Below, one piece after another: positions 32,222 to 43,752 of a stretch of DNA of 64,000 nt (position 1 is its first letter; each line of letters opens with the position of its first letter). The translations under genes were made by a program, and so were the position numbers. The notes below the pieces were generated by a model. That model saw only the letters and a list, made by a program, of their open reading frames with translations. It was not told the DNA's origin and did not search any database. This stretch comes from Gnomoniopsis sp. IMI 355080 (taxonomy: Eukaryota > Ascomycota > Sordariomycetes > Diaporthales > Gnomoniaceae), in contig JAPEVC010000126.1 in NCBI GenBank assembly GCA_027946555.1, positions 41,545 to 105,544 of the forward strand, written 5' to 3'.

Positions 32222-34835
32222 TCACATCATCGTGCCGTGCCTAGATGGATCCGGGTCCATCCAGTCTCCAGTGTACCAACTCGAGGAGTCCATGCTGAAC
32301 GGCTCCAATCCGCCAAGACCGCCCAGGCCAATAAAATTAGTCCCGTCCAATGCGCCCTCAAAAGCATTGCTGGTGTTGGCCGTGACGCCCGCCATCATGC
32401 CAGCGTGAGCAGCAGCTGGCAGCGGCTCGTCCTCTCGAGGAAGAGCTGGCGTTTGGGCCTGCATGTGGGCCAGGGGGTTCTCATCATCCATTTCCATTTT
32501 CGTGCCGTGTTCGGGTGGCGGATTCTGTGGTATCGCGGGGTTGTAGAGCTGGTGAGCAACGTCTGCATCCTGAAGCGCATCTTGCTGCAGCATCGGATCA
32601 ACTGCCATTGAGTCGTGGCCAGGCGTTTGGTCCATGTCGGGGGATGCCACCGTACTGGCCGTCGTAGGCCGCACCCAGCCGGTTTCCATGAGCTTCTCAA
32701 GAGCATCGGACTGTTGTTTATCAGCTGCGAATTCTCCCTCCAGATGACAATTTTGTTTTGAAAAAGAGACTCACTATTGCAAGAGCAGCTGGACCTGGGG
32801 CCGACTGCTTGGTGATCTTGAGGCAATTGGTAGCCATTTCCCCAACGCTGGCAGGCGAAAGATTGAAGTCGTCAGGGCATACCGCAAGGGTGTAGTATAG
32901 CGTATTGACGCACTGGTAGACGCAGACTGGTAGGTCGAGATCGGACACGGGCACGCCTTTATCATACTTTGTTACCAGGGTAAACATGTCTGCCATGGCC
33001 TTCGCGTGCTCGAAGCACTGCGTCTGGCAGTGCTTCACGAAGGCAGCATCCAGCATTCCTATCAACCGCCTGGACAAACTCTCCCTCCTGCCGACCAGCA
33101 CAATCCGATACAAATCACAATGACACTGGCGCCACCAAATGTGAGTCATCAAGAACACACATAAACGTGGATGGTACGCTCGAAGCCGCAAGTTCTGGGC
33201 CGTCCATCGAAATGGGCCCGGCAATCGGTTCTCAAAAGCGTCCAGTTCGGCTTGAAGCTCCTCGCACTTCCGCGGCAACTCTTCAAGGTCCATCTCTGAC
33301 GGTTTCTGGCTTACAAAGCGCTTGGTAAAGGCGAGAATCTTACTCCTGATCCACTGTATGCGAATATGAAGCGCCAAGAACCCAACATTGTCTGTGAGTG
33401 GCGGTAAACTGCCATCAGGCAAGTTCGGCGGTGGGGCGAGTGCCTCGGTGACCTCGGGAAGGTCATATTCAAAATTTCGCTCATTACAAGGGAGCTTGAG
33501 ATCGATCATCTCGGGTCGATGTGCCCATAATGTGAAGTCAGGGTGGCCGGCGGCCATGCCTATGTCTATCATGTACAGGGACCACATCAACCGCCGGCGT
33601 GACTCTTGGGCGAGGAAACAAAGCTTGGGTATCTCGTGGTTCAGGCGCAGAGCTGCCGCAAATCGAGATGCCAGACCCGTCAACATGAAGGCATCTGAGA
33701 AGCGACGGCAGAAGATGCGATGTTTGATGATGAGAACCAAGGCCTGAATCTTGAGGACGGTGGGTCGGTCCAGATCTCGAAGGATGAGCTTCTCGGCCAC
33801 TGCTACACACCTGCTGCCATATTCACGAGCGCCGTGACCCAGGTCGGTTAGCAGAGAGGTAATGCCGATAAGTGATAAAAGGAGCGGTCGATCCATTGAT
33901 CCGGAGTGATACCTCTGCATCAAAGAGGCCTGGTGCAAATATGAGAAGAGGGGGATGTGGTGGATGTGGCGGAAAAAGTTTTCAAAGGTGCGCAATATCA
34001 CAGTCTCCTCCGGTGGAGGTAGATGGCCCAGGCGCGCAAGAGCGTTACCCTCAGCTTGGTCAGATACACTGCGACTCTGATCAGAAACGTAGCCATCCCG
34101 GCCGTTGGAGCCGTTGAGGCCGGTATCATCGGCCTGGGAGCGTGCCGCGCCGGGCGTACCACTCATTCTCGATCGCTTCGAGGGTCTGTAGACGCAGTCA
34201 AGGCCATGCGTACGGCATCGATCACACTTTGGCATGGTGCCGCTGCATTTTGCCTTTCTGGAGTGACAAGTTTGGCAAGCCTGGCGGACTCGTCGCCGGG
34301 GTGGATGAGCGGCGACAATGTGAACATTGAGAGCGTCATTGGCCGCTGGGCCGGCGGGATTCATGCCGGAAACGGCGCCGGCGGCAGCGCCGAGGAGGTG
34401 ATGTGGGAGGGCGTCGTCGTATGAGCATTGGAAACCCAGGCGCAGGCAGTTCTGACAGACGTCGCGCTGACCGTCGCAACGGACCTTTCTCGCTCGACAG
34501 GTGACGCAAGTGTTTGAGGGCTTCTTTGGCGGGGTCTGTAGGCTCATCAATGAGGACCCCGGTGGCTCATGAGAGTTCATGTGAGCGGAAATTTTTGAGA
34601 TGGGCGAGTCCACAGCGGTTACAGCGGGTGAGTGACGCTTATTGGGTGCTGTGTCGTCGACCTGGGCGTGCCTCTTGCGGCGCGGGGGCGGCGAAAGGGA
34701 CAAAGGGGCTTCAGATGGGTAGGGTGCAGGGTTGTGGTTGGTGATGGTGCTGCTATGGTTGTGGTTGCGGTCGCGCAGGAGTGAAGCTTGTGGCTGTCGC
34801 AGCGGTGGTGAGCGATTCAGATTTGATGCGGACAT
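32222..34835 (-). CDS. Transcription factor with two tandem Zn2Cys6 clusters
   Basis: Exons 32775-34835 and 32222-32710 (64-nt intron with a CTGATAAAC branch region) encode 849 aa. The frame extends upstream only from non-ATG codons, so ATG 34835 is chosen. Two complete binuclear zinc clusters are present: Cys110/113/120/127/130/137 and Cys187/190/197/204/207/214, each with the C-x2-C-x6-C-x6-C-x2-C-x6-C spacing and a basic first loop (RARKVRC, HSRKAKC). A long helical region follows with the fungal-specific regulatory domain features (GHGAREYGSRCVAVAEKL, RRRLMWSLYMIDIGMAAG). The C-terminal exon is acidic and Met/Pro-rich, a possible activation region. Nearly all Zn2Cys6 regulators have one cluster. 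Target genes are unknown; it may regulate distant loci. Confidence 0.92.
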
Positions 34836-37800
34836 GGAGATGAGCCGAAGGCTTGACAAGAGTGGATAAAATGAATGAGACTCTGCTGTGGCGGGGCAGC
34901 AGCAGGGTGAGCTCGAGCTCCAGCTCCAGGCCCGGTTTCCGGCTCTCAGGTCGTTGCCTCTACTGGACCAGGCCTAGGTCACCGCACCGGTAGTCCCCTA
35001 TGTTCGAGTCACGGGCTAGCGTGTGGAGGTTGGCTGAGGCTGTCGCGGTCTTCGGAAGGGGGCTTGACTCGGCCGGCGCCGGGTGACGGTGTGGAATGCG
35101 GGAGCGGGGAGAAAGTTCGGAAGATGGCGCGTGAGTGACAGCTGCGAGATGGAGATAGAGTTGGAGAGGGAGGGATGAACATCTGCAGCGTCCTCGTGCG
35201 TGTCCAGGATTATGGGTTGCGATGGGAGGAAGAGCAGTGGATGTCGAATTGACCGGCGGAGGCGGAAGTGGATGTAGAAGTGGATGTGGCTAAGGCTGGT
35301 GGGGTTGGCCTGGTCGTATCGATGCGACTTGTTTTTTGTTTGACGCCCAGGTTGTACCCAGTTGGCACAATGCTATCTATCATACCAGCAATTCGACGCT
35401 CACCTCATTGCAATATGAGAGAGTGCGTATTCGGGGGTGTGCGTGTGCGGGTGTGGATGGTTGTTTACGCGACGCGTGGAAATGTCACAGCCGTGGGTAC
35501 TGCAGCAGTGAGTGTGTGTGTGTGTGAGTGAGTGAGTGAGACCCCCGGATTGAGTGCTGTGATGTGTGATTCCGTAGTCGGCGCTGGTCCGAGGTTCGAG
35601 AAGAATAGATGACGCCGGTTCCAGCCAAGACTCGGTTGAAGACAATCAAATGGCGGTAGGAGAAGGGAACCAGCCACGGGACGACGGGTTCTCGCAGTAG
35701 ACGACCAGACTAGAGTTGCTCTGGAGCTAATTCAATATGGTTGGTTGCCCAAGCTAATAACGTGATTGACGTCCGGCTCTAGTTCTTTCTGCCTCGAGAT
35801 TGAGAGGCGACAAATTGTTGGCGGTTCCTAGCCAAGCCTTGGCTAGCTTAGTGGTAGTTGGGTGGGTTCATGCGAGAACCTGAACAAGAGGGACAAAGGG
35901 TGGCAGCAGAAATGTCCCAATACGGCACATCCAGGCTGAGGTGCGAAAAGTCGAAATCGTCAATACAATTGTGTCATTGTGCGATCGGCTCCCCTGATGC
36001 AATGCGCATGCGCCACATTGGACATGAACAGCCCAGCACCTGCAGTCGTCGTGTGTTGTCGTGTTGTCACGTACGGGGTAGTCTGTCTTTCTGTCGACAG
36101 ACAAGTATTGCGCCGACTGTCGTCTCTGCTTTGGCACGTCTGGAACGACCTGGGAACAAGTGCAATGAATGTTTCGTCGGCTATGTCGTCGGCTCGGGGA
36201 CGGATGTCAGTAAAGTGGGTGTAGCTGCTGAGTGCTCTGGGAGATGAGAAGAATGATGAAATCCGTACGTGCAGGGAAGGTACAACCCCGGGTTTCCACA
36301 CCCTGACAAAACCCCCCTTCGCCTGCTCTTCAACGCGGCAGTCACTCCCGGTCACCTGGGTGGTGAAATTCTTTTTTAGTGGCACCTTCCCCATCTTTTC
36401 CTTCCATGCTTACCCCTTGTGCACTAAAAGCTACCTAAGTATGCACCAGCACCACTGTAGAAATGTGGGGTTCAAATAAAAGAAAACGGCTTGTCATCTG
36501 CATTCTTCCCGATGCACCTCTTGCTGCAGCAGCACAACACACAGTCCGCTCGCTACAGGTGCCCAATTAGTTGTTGTGTGCCTGATGCCTTTTTCGGCCG
36601 AATCTCAACACTCGCACCTGCATCAAGTCCTGGTTCCCTAGGCTGCCCCGCGATTTCAAGGCTTGATCGCCGGATCCTCGAAATTCTCCCGGCCCGGGTC
36701 GCCGTGCTCGGAAACCTCACGGCTCGGTCCGCGTGAAATGAACAGCCGTTGAAAGGTATGTGCTATGTAAGTTACAACGGCCTACGAGCGCACCGATGGT
36801 GTAAGAAGTACGGACAATAAGCAGAAATGAGATCATTTCAGACCGCTTGATGTCTTTCTATGCGCTGGCTCTTTGAACCAAGCAACCTGCGGCCGGATGT
36901 GCCGTACTGCCAAGAATGCACGTGGATGGCGACATCTTACCTGATTCTTGCTCACCGCGCCCCGTGGCTCTAGAACTACCTCTTTGCTTTTTCGACCTCT
37001 TCTCGGACAGTTTCGCGGAGAACAGGAATTGAAGGCATTCACTGCGTGGGAAAATTCGTTCAGAGAGGGGGATGTGCTTTTGGATACCTAGTGGACTCGA
37101 CCGTATTGCACACTATTCGGACATAGAGGTCGAGACTCGCATCTGTCGACATCGTTGCCTACTTAGGTATACATTGCTGGAGAATCTGAGAACCTTGGAT
37201 ATACACAGTCTGCCAGGTCCATTTCTCATGACTTGGTGGGCTTGTCACACTTGCACATACAATGAAGCGAACATCTCACGCAAGAACAGAGTATCATATC
37301 AAACACAACTATCCAGACTGTATGCATCAGCTTCATGCCACTGGTTTCATGCTGTTCAGCGTTATTTAAATTGTTGAGTGTGTTGGCCTACCGGGCTTGC
37401 TCCTCCTCTTATCTAAGTCGCTGACATACTCGCCTCTCATTCGCCTCCTCCTCTTGTCTTCGAGTTCTGGAAGGCATTTTCCGTTGTTCGGGGGGCGGGG
37501 GATTTGGCGATCTAGACCTCCGTTCAAGGTCAATGAACAAGCATTGGTCACTGGGTCTTCAATGGGGCTCTCATTCTCATATTTCTCACATTGATTGTAC
37601 TTAGGTAGCCACAAAGCCCAAACTTACAATTACTAAACTGCATGGGTCTTTTCTTTGATAACTGTGCACATTGACTCAATCCTGTTGAGGACAGTCATTC
37701 AGCAGGGTGGCTTGAATGCAACATACTGGTCCTGACCGCCTGGGTATCTAGACTCTTATCGACGAGATCGCAATTCGCTTCACCAAGGCAATTACTAGCT

Positions 37801-39221
37801 CAGGGCCAGACATAAGTTACATAACCGCTTCGGCCTGTTCGTGTCTTTTCCATCCGCGCAATAAACAACGACCACTCTATCGTCAGGCGCCAGAATGTCG
37901 GATGCTTCGTAAGACTTGTAAAAGGAAATATCGGGGGAACTTTCAAAAGGCAGAAGAAATCCAGCTGTAGCTTGCAAGCGACTACTCACCGGCTCGAGAG
38001 TCGACACAGCCTGGCCCGATCCAGCCCGTCTTTGGACCATCACTCGATGACTTGTGGCTCTCCGAAGGCATAGACAGAGCTCGATTCGCCACTTTCTAGT
38101 CCCTTTCGCCAACGTGAACGTTTTGAAATTTCCCACTGGTGTGTAGGTTCGAGAGATAGACCCCCATGGCCGAGATTGTAAAAGGGGGGGGGGGCGGCCT
38201 TCAATCGGGTGTTGGACAAGCAGCAGCCTTCACGCGGTCTTAGGTACGGCTGGCTTTTGGCTGCCACGAAAGGTTCAACTTCTCCATGCAAGACAATAAC
38301 ACTGATCCTGGTGGAGCAATTTCGTCTGGCCTCTCGATATAAGGGTAGAAGCACGGGGCAACGACAATCTGGGTGGCGGAGAAGATGGTGCACAAGAGTG
38401 ACATGGGTGCGCTAATGAGTTCCAATTGATTGACAGTTCGAGGGGGATGAAGTTAGACCGTCTATACAATGCAGATACCGAAAGCTCAGTTCATTCTTTT
38501 AAACGGTTGCTTTCCTGAGTAAGATCCGAATGCAGATGGTCACTGCTGATGTTTGAGCGGACGGTGACAAGGAGGCAGATAGACGCCATGCATTTTACAA
38601 ACATATGCAAAACACTGATCATTTTTATTGAGAGTGAAATAATGTCCAGCTCCGCAATCACTTGAGCATATACCAAGTCTGCCATCCTTTAGCTTTTTGC
38701 CACCTTGCACCTTGCTTCGTCTCTAGATGAATTAGGCACCGGCGAGCGCGACCAAGCTTCCCTGCGACTAAGATCGAAGCGCGTGTCTGATCATTGCCAA
38801 CAGCAGCATGTGGGGTTTGCAATTGAGAAAATAATACTTCAGCCTGTGTAGGTCTAGAGACATATTTTCGACAGTTCTGAGGAACCATCTCACCAACGGA
38901 ATTGAGACTTGAAGAAATTGAGCAAATTGTAGCTCTATTGATGAATACATTGATCGGGTGCTTGAGATACACCCTTTCGTCACCCAGTGACTACTCACGT
39001 CATCAACACCGCTTCACGAAGACTCTGGAAATATCTTGGGTTGTCTTGAAGCTTACTTGAGCTCGCTTGCGAGCCTGAAGCTTCGCGAGAGCTGGGGTGT
39101 CGCAGCCCATCCACGTATCTGTCATTGGCCTCGTCACCACTCGCGGCACAATCATCCACTCTATGTTGCTGTCTTCCATCCTATGCTTCAATTCCAGGCG
39201 TAAACGCTCTCGTGGTGCCTT
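34836..39221. other. 4.4-kb intergenic region upstream of the Zn2Cys6 regulator
   Basis: Upstream of the regulator and downstream of the AP-1 mu gene, both on the minus strand. It contains a short (GT)n/(GAGT)n microsatellite near 35506-35540, an 11-G run near 38184-38194, and several degenerate copies of TACCTAGGTA (TACCTAAGTA near 36433, TACTTAGGTA near 37158 and 37599). No gene is supported. A long transcribed leader of the regulator is possible. Confidence 0.4.
35506..35540. repeat. GT/GAGT microsatellite
   Basis: A run of alternating GT followed by GAGT units in the long upstream region of the Zn2Cys6 regulator gene. This is a simple sequence repeat with no coding content. Confidence 0.7.
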
Positions 39222-40755
39222 CTAGACTGCATCCGGCAACCTCACGGCAATGTCACCCGACTGTGTGATGTATCTTACCCAGGGCAGCGATGGGTATTGC
39301 AACTGGTAGACTGGTCAGTCATCTGTGTGTTGATCGATTAGAATCTGGGACTTACCTTAGGTTCCGTAATTTTCAAGTACCGCACCTGTATTCCACTCGT
39401 TGTGAAATATGGAATCTCGAACTTGACCTGGATAGGTCTCTTGGCACCCTTGCCAGGGCCTCCAACACCACCCATACTTCCACCGAAGCCGCCTGTCATA
39501 CCACCACCATGCTCATCATCGCCTCGCACGCTGGGCAAGCCTAGTTCTGCTCGCATGAGGAATTCCTTGGCGCCACCAAACTGCTTGATCTTCCAAATAA
39601 TGGCACTTTGCTCCGGTGCGTAGTGTACACTTCCAATATTTGTCCTAAATCGCGGGGAATCTGCATCTTCTGGTACAGGCACGATGATCTCAACATTGTT
39701 GGCGGTGCTGCGACGCTTGAACTGCGCGCGTGCCTTTAGCATGTACTGGATTCGTGTCCCAGAGTGGCTCTCGACTACGCACTCGACCCAGATCAGAGGC
39801 TTGACCTGGGTGTTGAGACGGTAGGACATGAGCTCGAATTCACCATCGGGAGGAATGAAGGAAATGGTGCGGTCGTTTTCGAAGCGTGCCAGGCGCACAC
39901 ACTGGTGGAACTTGACATCCTCCATCTCAATGGCTTTGCCACGCGTCGTCCGGCCGGTAGTCTCGAACATAACCTTGTCGTTGAGTCCCAGGCGCAGTTC
40001 AGGCATTCCGGACAGGTAGCACTTCATCTTGATAGCGCCCAGGATCTCAGAGCGAAGGACGTTCCCATTGGCGGAAACGAGCAGGTTCAGGCTTTCAACG
40101 ACGTCAAGGAAGACCTCGTTCTTGCGGTAGCGGATGCCTTCGGATCGCCATGACACGGCGTTCGTCACTGCTATGGGCGGCCGTGCTTGTACTTCAAGCT
40201 TGTGAGACTCTTGTGTAATGTACTCTTGTAGGATCTTGGTTTCGGTGGTCTGGGGATAGCCAAAGTCCATCATCTCGTCGAGCAGCTCGTATATGATGAC
40301 GAAGTTGTCGCGAATGGACTCCTCTTCTAGGACCTTGAAATACTCGGTGAAGACCTCGACGATCTTGTGGAGGAAGAGGAGAATCTCGGCGGCATTCGTG
40401 TTTCGTTTTGTCAGGGCAAGGAGGTAGAGGTTGTTGTGCCGTATGTACAAGTACTGGATGGGGAGGTCAGCCACGGGCTCGTGAATCGTTCATGACGGGC
40501 GCGGCAAATAACGTACATTGATGCCTTCATGTGAGAAACAGGGCGGAACTGCCGAAGACTCTTCTTCTGCTTCGCTGAGGAGGACAGGAAACTGGTCGAC
40601 AGCGGACATGGGGATATCTCCACGGTAGTTACGCGCAAGAAGGGTCTGCGACGCCAGATGGTGGTCAGCAGTCAGGTATTGTGTCTGATGGTCATCATAG
40701 CCACAGGTTCACAGACCTTGCCCTTCAGATCCAGGAAAAACAGAGCGGAGGCCAT
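39222..40755 (-). CDS. apm1: AP-1 clathrin adaptor complex, mu subunit
   Basis: Exons 40717-40755 (13 codons), 40517-40645, 39356-40453 and 39222-39302 join in phase to 448 aa, the expected length for AP-1 mu. Its N-terminal longin-like domain starts MASALFFLDLKGK and continues TLLARNYRGDIPMSAVDQFP and INYLYIRHNNLYLLA. The mu-homology domain, which binds Tyr-based sorting signals, follows from about residue 165 and ends LPWVRYITQSGDIAVRL. The protein recruits cargo and clathrin at the trans-Golgi network and endosomes as part of a heterotetramer. A glycine-rich loop (GGGMTGGFGGSMGG) sits in the C-terminal domain, as in other fungal orthologues. The first intron uses a weaker donor, GTCTGT. 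Annotation is secure. Confidence 0.97.
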
Positions 40756-43752
40756 CTTGGAAAGCTGTGTGTGATGGAGATGAACGCGGTCAAAGGGCGG
40801 GCGAGGGGCACGAGAGCAGTTGGCACGCTGGCCAAGGATGAGGCTGCGATTCGAAGCTAGCGCATACGATGGATCGGCGACGGTTGAGTAATTGCACGGA
40901 TTAAGAAGCACGAAGGTATCAATGAAGGAGCAGTGCGGGCAAAAGAAATCGAGCTCGATTTACTTTGACGGTGTCGGGACTTGTAAGGGAATCATCGCAA
41001 GTCGAATCTGGCCGGACTTCGCGATGCCAGCTTCCCTGATCAGGGGTGCCAATGCACTGACTGTCCTGGAACTTGAAAGGAAGCGCACGGACCAAGCTTA
41101 GTCATCTTGAATTTGGGCACCTCAAGTAAAAATCTCTGCAGCTTCGAACACGCCGTCCTCTTCTCCTTCTCTCTCAACGCTTCCTAAAAGACAGTGCAGC
41201 CCATCACATTGCGACACACTAGATGTGCGGACATTCTGTTCGTCATCGCCTGTGTCGACGTTGGTGAATTCTGCGATCGTGGAATGCGGAGAAGGAGGGA
41301 AACCATCGGTGCCATTAAGAACTGCCCAGCACTATTCATCTGTTGCTTGGGCGGCGTCAGAGGCACCACACATCATATTCATCGTCGCTTGCCTGATTAT
41401 ATTGCCACCATTGTCAGTGGCACAGTTTGCTACTACCAACACGAGGGGACGAAGTCGTCGATATTGTTGACGACCATGCGCATCGCGGCGGCATCGCGGT
41501 GGTGGCCGGGCATTTGTTAATGTTCTGTTCAGGCGCGAGCATAAAAACAGCTTTGCAGCAAAAGTACCACAAGGTACCCATTGATACTGGACGCTCTATC
41601 ACACGCTTCCGCTACAGGACTGCTTTCACTTTCGGTCCGGTTATTATGCGCGTCTGCCGTCTGCGTTCCATCTTGTGATGTTTGAAGTGCCGACCAGCTG
41701 GAACAACCCAAACTTTGACGCTTCACCATTGGCGATGTTGAGATCTTGTGCGACCCTTGTCGGTGTGTCTATCGTTGTGTACCCCGCAGCACATCAGAAC
41801 GTCTGAAGCTCGTGGCTGCTTTTACTTATGGTACTTTTTTTTTCAAGACATTTACGTGACGGCGCACTCGGTCTCCCTAATTGCGCTAGCCAATTCGTAA
41901 TGTTTGATTCCGTCCACAGGCTTCGCTCGATTTACGTGGACACTAGGTGGACGCAAGGCGCAAGCATCATCGTGGCTGCAATTCGGCCCTGATATGTTTG
42001 TGGGGTGAAGCTTAGTTTACACGGCATTGGGCACGCAGTGCAATATTTGAGTTTCTTGCTCCAATCTCACGAGTTTCGAAGGAATGCCTTCACTTTCTGA
42101 TGGCACGCACCAGATCTCGAGGCGAAGACCATTTACCCGGTGCCGGATCATCCCCCCGGTTGAAAGGTTCAACCTAGTTGGCGGGCTGTCAGAGAGGAAG
42201 AAAAATTGCTTGTGATATGAGCGGATCTTTTGTGGGGACGAAACATATGCGACTTTGACAAAAGGGCCACATCCGCCAATAGGCTTGCTCCCCACCACAC
42301 AAGGCCGTCCTTGACTGGCGGCTCATCGTGAGCATGTGACGGGCATCAAGCCACTGTCCCTGCACAGACATTCGCGGCACTCGCCCGGAAACCGAGGGGG
42401 TCTGCGAATAGCGAAGCATCGCGGCCCCTTTCTGGTCGTGCTCATGGCATGTGCCAGTGCCCTGCCCTCTGCACTACGGCGAACTTTGGGGAACTTTTGG
42501 GGTCCAACCAGCTGCTACCGTCGTATTGGGCTTGCCCTCACCGAAGGCTTGTTCGTCTTGAATGCTGAACATGCGGAGATAGCATATCCGAGCACTAGCC
42601 ATGAGGGTCGGTGAAAACGTGGTACTGACATTGTCACATGTGATTCTCATGTACGGACGGGCTGAGAGAGCCAGCCAAGAGGCTCTCCCCAATCCGGTAA
42701 CATCTCGGTCTAGGGGGACTAAGACTGAATCAAGAGATATCCGCAACGTCCGAGGAAAGGGAAGCCAGACAGTCCTTCTTAAATTTTAAGAAAAGAGCAG
42801 ACAGACAGTGAGAAGCGGTAATCGTCACCGAACGTGGTGGAAACGGGGTCGTGCAGGATCCCATTCGTCGCATGCAGAAAAAGAAGAGAGACGTTCGAAA
42901 TTTTGCCCCAGACCATCCTCAGGGGCGTGGCACGTCATTTGTTGGTTTCCAAGACATGCTTGTGGCGGGGAGGGGGGGGGCGGAATGCATCGAGGACAAG
43001 ACCAGCGCCCTCACATGATAACGAAGGTTCCAATGCACCCTTGGGCTGTTTGGTCCCTGAGTGTCGGAATCACGGGTGTGTCTAACCATCGCAGGCCCAA
43101 ACTCTGTTGCCGCCTCTCCTGCATTCGTATCTTCAATGCTGTCACAGTGATCATTCGTTCTCCTTTTCCCGGTCACCCTGGCATGTAGCATCCCGCAACG
43201 ATACCAGACGATATTGCCCATTTTTTACCATTCGCAGACTGCCACACCACACTATCTCGTTGTGGCGACCACCTCAGCTCGCCTAATCATCCCATCCTTT
43301 GCTGCCCATCGCAACCTTATTCACGTAGCAGCGCACACTGTTTTCTCACACCTTTCCCTTCTCCTTACTTGAGCATACTGTCCCTCAGATTTCCTCAGCC
43401 CTTTTATGGTCGTCAACTATTCTATTTTGTGTCTGTGCGACTACATTGTTTCCGGACCTCGCACCCCTCGAACCACCTTGTCCTCCGTTGCTTGAACCTA
43501 GGCTCATCCGAGTCATTGTCTCGCACGCTGCGGGACTTCTTATGAAGACGAAGACCGCTGTGTCATTTGAGATGACGACCTAGGGCTGTAGAACAATTCG
43601 GCCCCTGGCGACTTGCTGGTTCCTGGTTGGAGCTGAATCGTCAAGGCCAGTTTTGTTAGAGGTTTCCGCCTGAATGGTAGGCTTGTCAAGCTGCCGTTGA
43701 GAGAAAAAAAGAGGACCACGCACAGACGAGCGAGTTAGACGCAGCGTCCACA
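40756..43752. other. 3.0-kb divergent promoter region between apm1 and opi1
   Basis: No gene is supported. The right third is rich in pyrimidine tracts on the plus strand and probably includes the opi1 leader. A G-rich run is present near 42964-42980. Confidence 0.45.

Noticed and set aside
34960..35030. tRNA-like TGTTCGAGTC element
   Set aside because: Only a B-box-like stretch is present; no cloverleaf with a 7-bp acceptor stem can be drawn.
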